Counted from the stretch's first letter, positions 24,161-35,189 are shown. The stretch is 64,000 bases of DNA from Chaenocephalus aceratus (GCA_023974075.1 CM043800.1:24815718-24879717); one strand, 5' to 3'. Made by a program: numbers and translations. Notes: generated by a model from the letters alone, not told the origin.

Positions 24161-25431
24161 GTCTCAAGTCTTTGGTCACGAGTCCAAGTCAAGTCTCAAG
24201 TCTTTGTGGGGTGAGACTTGATCAAGTCTCAAGTCTTTGGTCACGAGTCCAAGTCAAGTCTCAAGTCTCTAAAAAAATAAAAGTCTCATGTCTCTTCTGG
24301 TTGTAATAAGCCTTCTATTGTCTGCTGCTATCCAGTCTGTTCAGAATACTGCACAGCTATATCTAAGAAATTCAAAGCATTTACTGTGTTATTATACACT
24401 TGGGTCTCTAATGACATCTTTTAAGTCTACTATTAATAAACATATTCCTCTATCCTCTCACTCAAACCCAGTGTAACGGTAACCTGATAAACCTGTAACA
24501 TTAACGTTACGTGGTCAACAATAAACCTGTAACCTGCCTATAAACCCACAGATGTATTTATGTATGTAACTATGTATTTTTCTACGTTTAACGTTAGCCA
24601 GTAAATGGTGGCAGCGGAACGTAATGATTAACGTTACCGACCTTTTTTATGTCATGTCAAGAGTTGGATGTCAACGCCACTCAACTCAAACAAGTGCGAC
24701 AAGAAAACATTCACTCATCTTTTCAAATATTCAGTTACAAAGCTAGTAGCAAGCTCAGTTAACATTACATAGATGATGCTGAGCTAAACATGTTTGCTAA
24801 CCGTCCATATGCGTTAATGTGACTGACCTCTCCGGGTGAGTTTTCAAGTGCCTGATGAAATCCGACGTTGTTGCGCCAGCATCCTTGATTTTGATATTGC
24901 AGACTTTGCAGTGTGCGCTCCTTTTATTGGTGCCGCCGGCATTTTGTTCGAAGTGTTTGTAGTTGCACCTAATTACAAGCGGTACAGCCGCAGGTGTGCC
25001 GCCGGTCGCTATTGTGTTACTACGAGGTAGTAACAGAGGCGCGCACGTCTGCGTAATGAGCCCGGCTAAAGTAACTGGATGGCCTACCTGCCTGTCAGCC
25101 TTCCATCTGGGCACAAACTTATCTCGTGCCCTCATTGGTCATGTGCGCGTTCGTGTGTGTTGGAGGAGGCGGGCTCTATAAGGAAGTAGCAGCCTCGAGC
25201 AGATTATCTCCGGTTGTGTATTTTCAAATTCTAGCGATCTCGAGCCGGTTTCTCTCAAATGTACCTACCCCACCTTTAATACGCCAAAAATAGAAAACAC
25301 AATGATTGTTCACGAGTCCCAACACACGAGTCCAAGTCGAGTCTGAAGTCTTTTGGTCAAGAGTCCAAGTCAAGTCTCAAGTCTCTGTGTGTGCGACTTA
25401 AGTGCGACTCGAGTCCGAGTCCCCATCTCTG
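24121..25431. mobile_element. hAT element nested in the DIRS element
   Basis: The ends CAGAGATG and CATCTCTG are inverse, with an exact 8-bp duplication GGGTGTAG (24113-24120 and 25432-25439). Both ends are packed with AAGTCCAAGTCAAGTCTC-type subterminal repeats, likely transposase binding sites. Removing it rejoins the DIRS reading frame across the target. It carries one BED-finger exon only. Confidence 0.95.
24797..25135 (-). pseudogene. hAT BED zinc-finger exon
   Basis: The 112-residue minus frame contains H-C-K-V-C-N-I-K-I-K-D-A-G-A-T, then D-F-I-R-H-L-K-T-H-P-E-R. This is the C-x2-C...H-x3-H BED finger near residues 74-101. The N-terminal part is not alignable to anything I recognise. 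No catalytic domain follows before the element ends. Confidence 0.8.
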
Positions 25432-25444
25432 GGGTGTAGTGCCA

Positions 25445-26017
25445 CTACGCATTACATAATAACCAAAACTCTCCGCACGCCGTGGCGCGTTTAGTTTTAT
25501 TATGAGGCCCATGTTGAGTGGGTGCTTTACGAGGACATTTTTCCCCGTAATCTGACTCCGCTCGGTGGGCATTATAGATAAAACCCTTCTTTCTAGGAGA
25601 GAGAGAACCTCTCTCTCCAGAATGTGGGTTGACTCTCTCTGGGTTTGTGAAAACAGATAAAGTATAACTGTTTTGAGAAGCCCAGGCAGATGTCGTGAGT
25701 ATCTCCTGCTGTATGCTCCTTAGAGCCAGCTGAGATGTCACGTTTACGGCTCCGGCCGGCACTGCGCATGCGTGTGACGGTGGTGCCTTCACGGCTCCAG
25801 TCGGCACTGCGCCTGCGCGTGCCGGTGGTGCCCTTACAGCTGTAGCCGGCACTGCGCATGCGCGAGACTGTGGAGCCTTCACGACCCCAGCCGGCACTGC
25901 GCATGTGCGTGGCGGTGGTGCCCTTAAAGCCCCAGCCGGCACTGCGCATGTGCGTGGCGGTGGCTTCACGGACCCGTCAATAATCCACCTTTTGAGAGAT
26001 GCCGTAGCTGCTCTCAA
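25445..26017 (-). pseudogene. DIRS gag-like ORF fragment with five 15-aa repeats
   Basis: A 190-codon minus-strand frame. Residues about 20-95 are the proline/alanine-rich 15-mers described for the minisatellite. The C-terminal part (P-H-S-G-E-R-G-S-L-S-P-R-K-K-G-F) leads to the junction with RNase H sequence, where the RT should be. Function is inferred only from its place in the element. Confidence 0.55.
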
Positions 26018-26815
26018 AAGGGGAGAAAATTGGCGGGCTGCTTATTGGTTTTATTGATTTTCTCTTCATTTTTTTGAGCTGCGCCCTCGGCCTGAAGACT
26101 GGATGCGTCAGCGGCAAATGTTTTATGACAGAGGAATCAATCAACGTGTGACATGTGTTTGTGCGGACTTGAGGATGGTGTTTAGGCATCTCTCGAGGCG
26201 GCAAGAACACATTCACGGAGGGGAGAAGGAGGGGCTGTCACGCCGCTCGCTTCTTCTTCCTCGACTGCTGGCCGAAATTCTGGGTTGGCTGAGCCTGAGC
26301 TGCAGCCAGAACCGGAGATTTTCTCGGCCAACTTGCCCTTGTCTCCAGCCTGGGCTGGGGACTCGGGGTGGGCTGCGACCTCTGCGTCTTCGGTGTTTTA
26401 AACCGAGCAGAGTTCGAGGCAGCTTGGGTGTTGTGAGTATCTCCTGCTGCATGCTCCTTAGAGCCAGCTGAGATGTCACGCTTACGGCTCCAGCCAGCAC
26501 TGCGCATGCGTGTGACGGTGGTGCCTTTACAGCTCCGGCCGGCACTGCGCGTGGCGGTGGTGCCTTCACAGACCCGTCAATAATCCGCCTTTTGAGAGAT
26601 GCCGTAGCTGCTCTCAAAAGGGGAGAAAATTGGCGGGCTGCTTATTGGTTTTATTGATCTCCTTTTCATTTTTTTGAGCTGCGCCCTCGGCCTGAAGCCT
26701 GGATGCGTCAGCGGCAAATGTTTTATGACAGAGGAATCAACCAACGTGTGACATGTGTTTGTGCGGACTTGAGGATGGTGTTTAGGCATCTCTCGAGGCG
26801 GCGGGAACACCCAGT
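25699..26815 (-). repeat. duplicated gag-like segment of the DIRS element with a 45-bp minisatellite
   Basis: Segments beginning CTCCTGCTG.ATGCTCCTTAG (25699 and 26441) and GACCCGTCAATAATCC.CC (25973 and 26571) are direct duplicates of several hundred bp. Inside are 45-bp units (CCGGCACTGCGCATGCG.GTG core), five in the first copy (about 25745-25970) and two in the second. On the minus strand they encode 15-residue repeats of the form C-A-V-P-A-G-A-V-K-A-P-P. Confidence 0.88.
26213..26617 (-). pseudogene. second DIRS gag-like ORF fragment
   Basis: A 134-codon frame from the duplicated segment with two 15-mers and an Arg/Pro-rich tail. An alternative frame at 26238-26507 ends S-P-V-L-A-A-A-Q-A-Q-P-T-Q and S-R-K-K-K-R-A-A, which looks more like a basic gag C-terminus. 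The true frame is uncertain and there is probably a frameshift. Confidence 0.45.
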
Positions 26816-26923
26816 GAGGGGCTCCATCTCTGCGGCGGACGCCCCCGTGTCTTGATTGCCAGCCGGCAAACCAGTGGACATGAGGGGGTCCTGTCCCGAC
26901 AGGCTAGCTTGTTGTGCTAACCT

Positions 26924-27121
26924 TCAGCGGAGGTTCTTCATAGTGAAGCGGGCACAATGCCCGCACGAGCCGGGGTTGTCAATGGCCTCCTGGGCGTGTT
27001 CCAGCCCGAGGCAGGACGAACAGATCTGGTGTGAGTCTGTGCCTGACACTTTCAACCCGCAGCCGCAGAGCCGAGCCTCCGAGTTCCTGACTCCTCTGGT
27101 GTGAGGGAGAGAGGCGTCCAT
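26924..27121 (-). pseudogene. DIRS gag N-terminal cysteine-rich fragment
   Basis: The minus-strand frame has E-A-R-L-C-G-C-G-L-K-V-S-G-T-D-S-H and C-S-S-C-L-G-L-E-H-A, then C-G-H-C-A-R-F. This is a set of C-x-C, C-x2-C and H positions suggesting zinc binding. It lies at the 5' (right) end of the DIRS element, where ORF1/gag belongs. Confidence 0.6.
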
Positions 27122-27759
27122 CTCGTTCGCCGCGAGGCGTGGAGAGGACCCGCTCTTAACAGGTACGTCGAGAAAAAAGGTGTTACCAATCTGTCTTTAA
27201 TCCGGAGAAAAAAAGGACAGTGTGGGTCTTTTTCCTCAAAGAATATTACCTGGTGTGGTAATATATATATATATAATATCTCCTCCGTGAGAAGAGAAAA
27301 GAAAAAATGTCCTCGCTACCGTGGTGTCGGCAGTGAGGGAAAAAACACAAGCTGGCAATGGGTGTGTTGCTAGCTTGAGAATCAAAACCTTACCTTAATT
27401 CCAGAGGAAGAACGGCGAGGTTGATTATAATACTAACTGGTGTGTTAGTACTATACTCTTCTGCGAGGCAGAATAGGGTAGCTGGCTAACGCCCGTCGAC
27501 CGAAATTAGCTTTTGGTTCAGTCTGTGGACTGTTAAGCTAGCCCGGCTACCATTAGAGATGTGCTCTGAAGCGAGAAGAGGTGTTTGAATGACGCATGCG
27601 TCGTGGCGCAGGCTACTTATAGGGGGTGATTTCCCCTGACGTTGACGTCAAGATCACCAGCCAATCAGGATTGGCGTAATGAGATTGATGCTTCTGTTTG
27701 CTCCGCGATGAGGCGCATCCCATAGTGAGACATCGAACGGAGTGTTATGAATGAGAACT

Positions 27760-28600
27760 CGTCAGGCACTAGGAAGGATCACTTCTTCTTCAGGGCAGGC
27801 TACGCAGTACGCAGGCTAATGTCCCACAGTGGCTGCCTCTCTGGTGGACTACGGTACTGCACATTACTCCCGAGACGTTTTTTTTTTAAAAACTAGCGCC
27901 GCCTCTGACGGAGAAGTAGCTTGTTGATTGCAGCAGTCTGTGTGTGTGTACTCTGAAAACACACATCCTGTGAGATGCAGCAGGTGCCACATCATCAATC
28001 AAAGGAAGATGTTCTTCACACTACAATCAATTTGTAATGATGGTTATTATAGGATTGAACTGTAGTCCTTAATTGCTTACATTCATTTCTGTTTTCCATA
28101 GTCATAATTCATAATGATTTAATTATGGGCCTGTTTAAATCAGTGTGCTTGTGTATTTATTATAGATATTATTTATTACTTTTATGAAAGGGTGTCAGCT
28201 AAAATATAAAAGGAGTATTCATTATATTTATAAATGATATTGTAATGTAGCCCCCTCCCTTGATCTATGACTGGTTGGTTGTTTTTATCAATCACCTGCT
28301 GATGCATGAAAGCTGGAGGCTCTCTGCGCTCGGAGGATTGAATATGATCACATTTTGTGGATATTTTTAAGATTCTGTTCAGAAATGTTTACACTCATGT
28401 GACCTGACTGACTCCCTGTGTGACTGGGAGACCGACAACGCTCAGCATGGCGATAATGAACATGTGAATTCAACCGTTAAGTCTGTCAACTGATATATTT
28501 TACTTTTGACCAGCTTCCGATTTATTATATGTGCTTTTGCTACTGATTGATCCCCTTTGCTGCTCTAATGCTGCTCATGGACCATTACTGTAATCAGAGG
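27760..28600. other. non-coding, no gene seen
   Basis: AT-rich DNA between the DIRS right end and a dispersed repeat. No supported coding sequence. Confidence 0.5.
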
Positions 28601-29330
28601 ATGTCTGTCACATGGGTTGACTTCCTGTTAACAGCTGGTGGCACTATGTATAATATGACTCATAATTAACGTACAATTCCAGAGGCAGGGACTCTGGTCA
28701 AGCTTAAGAAATTTGAAGCAGGTTGGAGATCATTACTGATGCTTTTGATAACTTTTGATCCTTGCGGTTTTAAGATGATACCAGGCCCGGTTCTACGGGG
28801 GTGCATTAGGGTGCACCCTCATTTGAAAAATGAAAAGTAAAAATTGGCTGGAATATTCATGTAAAAAAGATGCCATGCATGTAGACATTTCGGTTCAAGT
28901 AAGTCAGATGCCTTCACCACAACTGGCTACAACAACTGGCGCCATGCATGCTCTTATAGGCTATGTGATAAGTGACTGGGAAGGCATAATCAAGCAAAGA
29001 GCACATAGATCCATAGATCTCTTAATGTTGCTCTCAAAGTGCACCAGATTGATGCTTTTAACTTCAATATTTAAAAAAATATCTTCCCGGGGGAGCAGGC
29101 CCCTGGACCCCCCCAGAGGAGGTGAGGACCCCCATAGAGGGTGTTAGGTACACTCCCCACTTAGAAAAATAGCACTTTACCACTGCACCCTCTCTAATCT
29201 CAGATGCACCCTTAGTCATTTTGTTCTGGAACCGGGCCTGGATGATACTAACCAAATTTGAAGCAGATCAGATCAGATTAAACACCCAAAATGGTCGACT
29301 TCCTGTTGGCTTTAGACACGAGAGTTGTCA
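28600..29330. repeat. dispersed repeat fragments interrupted by a hAT-N
   Basis: GACTTCCTGTT...GCTGGTGGCACTATG (28620-28650), AAATTTGAAGCAG (28710 and 29255) and CGACTTCCTGTTGGC (29297) recur as in a common teleost tandem or dispersed repeat (recollection, not a search). No gene. Confidence 0.5.
28782..29240. mobile_element. hAT-N element, 459 bp
   Basis: The ends CAGGCCCGGTTCTACGGGGG and TTCTGGAACCGGGCCTG are inverted repeats. An exact 8-bp duplication GATGATAC flanks them (28774-28781 and 29241-29248). No coding capacity. Confidence 0.95.
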
Positions 29331-29331
29331 C

Positions 29332-29400
29332 CCCCCATTATATAAAAAGTTAGTTCCGGACATAAGGACATACAAAAAAGTTAACTTTTTATATAAGAGG
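29332..29400. repeat. left remnant of a minisatellite array split by the Polinton
   Basis: AAGTTAGTTCCGGACATAAGG and AACTTTTTATATAAGAGG match units at 42135-42370 on the far side of the Polinton. The last six bases, AAGAGG, are one copy of its target duplication. Confidence 0.8.
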
Positions 29401-29472
29401 AGTAGTGATACAAATGCGGTATCAATCTCATTAGTATGCAGAGAAAGTGACAGGTCGCCCCGCCCCTTTTTG

Positions 29473-29565
29473 ACCGGAAGTCCCGCCTTTTTATTTTGAA
29501 AACCGGAAGTCCCGCCTTTTTTTTAATTTTGAAAACCGGAAGTCCCGTCTCGTTCGACCGGAAGT
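29473..29565 (+). promoter_or_regulatory. four ACCGGAAGT (ETS-type) motifs in left TIR
   Basis: Exact ACCGGAAGT at 29473, 29502, 29535 and 29557, each followed by CCCG, plus a degenerate copy ACCGGATGT at 29580. The core CCGGAAGT is the consensus for ETS/GABP factors. They could equally be binding sites for an element-encoded protein. Confidence 0.55.
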
Positions 29566-29866
29566 CCCGAATCGTTCGACCGGATGTACAGCCACCGCTT
29601 CCGGTTTACAAAATTAAATTAAAATTAAATTAAAATTAAAAAAATGAGAAAAATTAAATGCAGTTGTTTTCAATCAATTAATATACATAGGATATATATC
29701 CCGCCTCCTAACCACTTCCTGTGTGGTTAATCCTGTATATAGTATTGAATGTAACTTGCAAATAACATGAAATTAATCTAAAGTAAAGCATCTAAAAAAA
29801 TGTATATTTAAACCTCTCTATTTTTGCAAACAGGACAGGAGGGGAGAAAACATATGGTGGAGGAGG

Positions 29867-29907
<41 letters not shown>

Positions 29908-29986
29908 TCCCCGCCCATCACCCCATCTCCCACTGTCTAAATAAAAAGCCAGCTTCACTCTTAAATATTTCTCAAGTCGAGAGAAA

Positions 29987-30151
29987 ATGGCCAAGAGACG
30001 TCTTGATATGAATTTAATCAGCGAGACACCGGTAACAACTTACAACCATCCGTTGGGTGCTCCAATCAAGAAACGAATGAAGTTTGTATGCCGGGTTCAG
30101 ACACCTACAGCCGAAGAACTTCGCCTCTCTGTTTTTGCGAACAGGACATGA
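29987..30151 (+). CDS. short ORF in Polinton TIR, outer left copy (54 aa)
   Basis: Starts MAKRRLDMNL, contains a basic patch A-P-I-K-K-R-M-K-F and ends V-F-A-N-R-T. A TAAATAAAAAG box lies about 40 bases upstream of the ATG. The right-TIR partner (41306-41470) has the same length and identical predicted residues. The differences I see between them inside the frame (GTA/GTG, ACA/ACG, CCT/CCG) are all synonymous. No family recognised. The basic N-terminus suggests a nuclear or DNA-binding peptide, which is inference. Confidence 0.55.
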   Translation: MAKRRLDMNLISETPVTTYNHPLGAPIKKRMKFVCRVQTPTAEELRLSVFANRT

Positions 30152-30186
30152 TGGGAGAGACCATAGGGTGGGCCGAGGGGAGGGGG

Positions 30187-30219
<33 letters not shown>

Positions 30220-30284
30220 TCCCCACCCCTCACCCCATCTCCCCTTAGAGGTTGTTTAAATAAAAGCCAGCGTCTCTTGTGGCC

Positions 30285-30326
30285 ATGAGACGTCTTGATA
30301 TGAGTTTAATCAGCGAGACACGGTGA
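30285..30326 (+). pseudogene. short ORF in Polinton TIR, inner left copy (broken)
   Basis: Begins M-R-R-L-D-M-S-L-I-S-E-T like the inner right copy. One C is missing in the ACACCGG codon region (here ACACGG), giving an early stop after 13 residues. The rest of the frame is cut off where the TIR homology ends. Confidence 0.6.
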
Positions 30327-30565
30327 CAACTTACAACCATCCGTTGGGTGCTCCAAATCAAAAGTAAAGCATATAAAAAAACAGATATTTTAAAAAGGCA
30401 GCTTTTTTTGTTAAAGGATAAGGGAGGGGGAAAAAAAAACCAAACCCCCTGTGGAGGAACCGTAAACCCCCTATGGAGACAACCATGCGGTAATTAGAGG
30501 GAGGTAGGTAATATACTTAAAATATATATAGAAAGTCAGAGAATATTTATCAGAGGATAACGCAT

Positions 30566-31015
30566 ATACATTTTATACAAGTCGACACGAGTGGATTTTG
30601 TAAGAAAACAAAGTTTTCGTTCTCAGACCGCTGCAGCATTTTCAAGCAGATCTCTGCGATATGCAATCGCTGTCCGAATATAATGATGACTTTTAATTAT
30701 TTGTTAACAGTCATAAATGTATTTAGAAAAAACCTGTGCTCAAACATTAAAAAGAAAAAGAAGGGTAAAGTTACCAAAGCTTTTTGATATAGTTTTTAAC
30801 ACACAGCGAGATCCCTAAAAAAAAAGTTACAAACAGCTGCGGGGTAAGAATTCTTTACTAAAGTTTTTTTCAAAACTTGTTGAAGAAAAGAGGTATTGCA
30901 CATTATATAACAGCCAGTGACATAAGGCATGTACGGTAGAAAGATTTAACCGTACGCTGTAAACTAAAATGTGGAGGTATTTTACAGCTAAAAACACTCC
31001 TAGACCTAAAAAAAA
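30566..31015 (+). pseudogene. Polinton retroviral-type (RVE/c-) integrase, decayed
   Basis: Plus-strand codons in shifting frames read Y-L-L-T-V-I-N-V-F near 30688-30714, G-K-V-T-K-A-F near 30765-30785, F-Q-N-L-L-K-K-R-G-I-A-H-Y near 30868-30906 and T-V-E-R-F-N-R-T-L, stop, T-K-M-W-R-Y-F-T near 30931-30985. This order and spacing is that of the DDE integrase core of Polintons, including the E-R-F-N-R-T-L segment with the catalytic Glu. At least two stops or frameshifts and an apparent Asp-to-Asn change in the V-I-D-V-F block break it. The enzyme inserts the element and makes the 6-bp duplication. Confidence 0.85.
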
Positions 31016-34000
31016 AAGTATTTGCCCCGCCATAAAAAACCAATATAACGCTAATTTGTTAAACAGGAATAACCCTATTGGCTGTTTCTAGAGTCATTTA
31101 CATATTGCCAGCCTATATAAGTATATTCCGAACATCTAAACAACCTCTCTCCACTTTTCCTCCATCAGACAAAGATATATGGTAAGTACTTTTATTTTTA
31201 ATGTTATAATATCATGTAGTTAGTTAATGCTGCTTGATGTGTGTTAAAGAACCTCTATGCAGCTGTTGGTTTTTCTATTATATAACAACCGTATATTGCA
31301 ATTTTTTAAGAAGCTTTTAATGAAGTATCCTTCTAAATACAAAATACATGATGAAGCCCTCAAGTAAAATGAAGGATAGATTCATGTGAAAGTATCCAGA
31401 ATAACGTTTTTTAACATACGTGCTCCAACAGGTGATTGTGGCCATCCTGTAGATTGAAGTGGTCTCAGCTCGGATCTCTGCATCAAGTCAGGCTTGACAA
31501 ACTCTATAAAGACTGTGCTAGAGAATTAAAAACTACCAGGTAAAAAATAAATGCTTTCTATGTTTGCTTTTTACAATATGATAACTAAGTAATTTTTTCC
31601 TGTTAAATGTATAAGTCTGGGTATCTCGAAAACATACTCATACCTTCTTCTCTTTTATTTCTCTATCTTTTTTTTCTCTATAGACCATCCCTGCCCCGTT
31701 ACCAAAGGACAGACGCTGTTTTGTTAAGGTCTGCTTTTTAAGGCTACACCATCTGGTTATAACTGTTATTGATGTATCAGCCTGGTATGTTGACTTTACG
31801 TACATAAGATGTAGAAGCAAAGTGAAATGTTTCTTCAGCGATACCCCATATATATATATATATATATATATTCTTTATTTAACAGGTAAAAAAAAACCTC
31901 ATTGAGATTAAAATCTCTTTTTCCAAGAGTGACCTGGCCAAGAAGGGCAGCATGTACAAAGTTACAACATATAAAACACAGACATGAAAGGCAGACAAAT
32001 ACAGCTGTAAAACACAAATAAAATGGCACATTAGCCAGTCAATATAAAACCTTTATTTAACCAGATTGGTCCCATTGAGATCATAGATCTCTTTTTCAAG
32101 GGAGACCTGCAGAAATATGCAAAGTAAAACAAACTATTAAAATCATTCAAAAACTGGCAACATTTTTAAAACGATTTCAAGATATACGAGCACTCACATC
32201 GACCAAAACTAAAAAAGTGTTACACAATGACTGACATTCTGTACGGGAGTTCACACCCCAGCTGCTGTAGGGAGTTGAAATATGTTATGGCTCTCGGGGG
32301 ATGGTGGTTAAGAGACAGATTCTTAGTTTTTGGACTGCCTCAAGGGGTTAACGACATCTACTAAAAACAAAGTACTTCATAGTGTTAGTGTTCCCTGCCC
32401 TTATCCATTTATTTTTCTTTATTCAGCAATCGGCAATTGTGTCACCTTGTTTTTTCTTGTTAATTAGGAAAGTGCTTGCTTAAATGTTTGTATTTTAAGT
32501 GCATATTATAGAACAGGTATAGGGCAATATCAAAATTAGCCCAAACTTTTTTTTATTCACAATGTTTACTGATAATCATCAAAATATGCAGGGGGTCCAA
32601 TTCTTAACTTTTCCCTAAAACATTCTAGAATTTCTTTATCTAACACAAAAAACATGAATTTTAAAAACATTTGACAACAATAGATACGTTGTTCCTGTTT
32701 TTATTACGATTATCAGATACAAAATGATAAGTATAAATAAATCTATGCTTTCAAATGCATTATTCAGAGATATTAGGCCTGTCAAATCAAAACTGGAGCA
32801 TGTGAATAAGAGAGAGCAGAGTCCTAACCAGCAGCCCCTCTGATCCAAACCAAACTCTGAGCAGCAGGCGGCTGAGACGGAGCCAACCAGCATGCGGACC
32901 AAACTGCTGCTAAGAACTCATGTTTAAATGAAATAGCAAGCACTGAATTCAAAGTGTGTATTTACTACACTAAGAGGAAAAGGAGATTTATCTGAGTTCT
33001 GTTGTGAGAGATTCGTGAGTAGAGCAGCGGCATCAGGTTTACAATCCCTCCTGCTAGGACGAAAACACAACTGCAGGTAAATGTGATGATGATGTGTGAC
33101 AGGTTGAATGCAGCACAATAATCATTTTATTTCTGAAATCTTCGTTCTCGTAATCGTTTAACCAACATTGTAGTTCAAAATAAAATTTGAATAATCACCC
33201 TGTGCTCCAACCAAACAAAAGAGAATACAAAATACACTCATGTAATAACAAAAAATAAGTTAATTTGTCATTTTAAAGCAAATAAGACAAACTCTACGAA
33301 TACAGACTTTACATTTTCCAACATCGACATAATACAATTGAAATGTAACCATTTAACATATAAAATCGCTCATGTTTTCATCATGGGTATCTACAGCATT
33401 ACTATACTTTATAGAAGATTGGTACAGTATATGATGATGTACATTATATATATATATATATATATATATACAAAGCTTATATGGGATACACAAATAAATA
33501 TCACCCAATGGATGTTATCTACATCTCATCACATTTAACTCCTCAGAGTGATTGTGTCTTGATATTTGTCTATATTGATGTTAAACATGGAACTGCTGTG
33601 ATGCAAGTCAAATTTGATCTGACCATTAAAGTATTATCGTATTATCGTATCGTATTTCTGCAGGAGATCCACACATAGACAACTCAACATCACAAAGAGG
33701 TCAAAAACTTCACAACAGCCCTTTCAATTGGGACAAAATGTATCGACAGTCATTTAAAAATGACCCCTCTCACAACTAAGAAGAAGTTAAGAAAATGGAC
33801 ACTGCAAATATAGCTAGGTAAAATGCCAAGTGGGTACAGCTCATTACAAATGTTAATCTTGGGTTTGCTTTCACTCGATGAAGCTCAGTGCAAGTTCTTT
33901 CATGAAGTGCAGGGTCTTTAATGAAGACTTTCACCTTTCCTAGTCGGATTCTCGTACCCCTAAATCTATCACAGCACGATGGAGTCTAATCGCCAAAGTT

Positions 34001-34724
34001 TAATATATATTGCTCTTTGTATACACAGCAATAAATATGTTTATCGCACTAAACAAACTTCAACTGTCAATCATTCCAAACACTCTTTAAACCGAGGAGG
34101 AGGGGCACACTTAAAATATTGTAACGCAATTTAATCACATTACAAAGTTTGACCCAAAGTTGCTCCCACGCGGATGTTCCCCATGAATTGAATGGTTTTG
34201 GAAGAGCAAAGGTGGCAGATAAATTGGCAAGAGCTACAAGTATTGCACATATAGTGTTAGCAATATGATAGCAGAAGAGATAATATGCATATTAGACTGA
34301 CACAGTGAGTGAAAAGAGGAAGAAAAAGGTTTGATTAGCAGCATTATATTTGTTATTCAGACAACATTTTAGAGGGTTTAATTCCAAATTATGCAAGTTA
34401 ACTGATGATGGCAGGAAATAGTTCAAATGAATTTTTTTTCGCTTTTTTCCTTATATATTGCACCTAAATATGGAAAGGTTATATGTTGTATGTTGTCTCT
34501 GAAATACCGAATTTGTTATACCAATTAAAAGAAAAAAGTCCTATCATATAGACTCTTCCTTCCATAAAATATTTGGCAACATTTGCAAAATATTTGGAAA
34601 AATTCTGAATCATTCGGTACAGCTTTGTATGTGGTTTCACTTACATTTTCTCTTAACATGGTCTTCAATATTTGAAAGTCAACTACAAGGCAAACATGCC
34701 CATTTAAAGACAAGTAAAATAAAA
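31016..34724. other. Polinton interior without a recognised gene; nested repeats
   Basis: This 3.7 kb is where core Polinton genes might be expected, but I find none. It holds two tandem copies of a dispersed repeat with CATTGAGAT..A.ATCTCTTTTTC (31900-31985 and 32060-32115), an AT microsatellite at 33437-33471, and a LINE-like tail with repeated ATCGTATT at 33610-33660. The remainder is AT-rich and featureless. Confidence 0.5.
31111..31190 (+). promoter_or_regulatory. TATA box and possible first exon/donor in Polinton
   Basis: CCTATATAAGTATA at 31112-31125 is a strong TATA box. About 65 bases further is GGTAAGTACTTT, a strong splice donor (GT at 31182). Acceptor-like TTCTCTATAG lies at 31674-31683, and a candidate internal exon between CCAACAG (31431) and CCAGGTAAAA (31540). 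No long ORF follows, so this may be a leader of a deleted gene. Confidence 0.4.
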
Positions 34725-35189
34725 ATGGGAAACTACTTTGCAAAACGCTCTGTATATATTGATCATAATGTAGTCATTACCCGTTTAATAAATGTGGTGA
34801 TGGGGACGATTGAAAACAGAACGAGTAGTGACCCCTGTGTAAAAAGAATGGCCGAAGTTTGTAAACTGGAAGACATTTTGGATATCGTTCGTTCTGGCAG
34901 TACTATTCAGGGTCATTGGGAAACGGTTGTAAACGAAACATTTAAAGTGGTCCTGGAATCTTCATTTTCCGAAACATTCTGTAACATTATCTCAGAAATG
35001 AAACAAACATCAAAAGTGTATCATGTGCTCTCATTGTATGCTCTGTTTGTAGATGTAATGCATCTGTGTGTTGAAAACAGCATACACGTGAATATTTTGA
35101 CTGAAGTGAAAAAACTCCATCACGATATCTCCAGTAATATGGGGAATGCTAAGCTGGAGACTGTCCTGGGGATGCTACAATCAGTATAA
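34725..35189 (+). CDS. 154-aa Polinton accessory protein, plus copy
   Basis: ATG at 34725 gives MGNYFAKRSV; Met-Gly-Asn with Ser nearby resembles an N-myristoylation signal, though the Tyr/Phe context is not ideal. The rest looks all-helical. Residues about 105-125 (K-V-Y-H-V-L-S-L-Y-A-L-F-V-D-V) form a hydrophobic central helix faintly reminiscent of the BH1 core of Bcl-2 folds, and some adintovirus-type elements carry Bcl-2-like genes. This is a weak resemblance. The inverted copy differs at five residues. I do not assign a function. Confidence 0.7.
   Translation: MGNYFAKRSVYIDHNVVITRLINVVMGTIENRTSSDPCVKRMAEVCKLEDILDIVRSGSTIQGHWETVVNETFKVVLESSFSETFCNIISEMKQTSKVYHVLSLYALFVDVMHLCVENSIHVNILTEVKKLHHDISSNMGNAKLETVLGMLQSV

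Larger units (their letters stand above)
21848..27759 (-). mobile_element. DIRS-type tyrosine-recombinase retrotransposon, RT-deleted
   Basis: Right-end sequence 27590-27759 is repeated in inverse at 21895-22050 (for example GACGCATGCGTCGTGGCGCA and CCCATAGTGAGACATCGAACG). The left end also folds on itself: 21848-21915 is complementary to 22085-22147 and includes GGTTACTTACGTAACCCC. Inverted termini plus an internal complementary region and no target duplication are typical of DIRS. In minus-strand order it has a gag-like region, a fragment of RNase H with stops, and a tyrosine-recombinase frame. The reverse transcriptase is missing: only a short stretch separates the gag-like repeats from RNase H once the nested hAT is removed. 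Confidence 0.9.
29401..30358 (+). repeat. Polinton left TIR
   Basis: Pairs with 41060-42128. Contains four ACCGGAAGT motifs, an AT-rich segment and two tandem ~0.3-kb units. Each unit has an AC microsatellite (29871-29906 and 30189-30219), a TTTAAATAAAAGCCAGC-type core promoter sequence and the start of a short ORF. The second unit is truncated. Length differs from the right TIR mainly through the microsatellites. Confidence 0.9.

Noticed and set aside
30827..31033. Minus-strand 68-codon hydrophobic frame
   Set aside because: It is antisense to the decayed integrase, which is recognisable on the plus strand.
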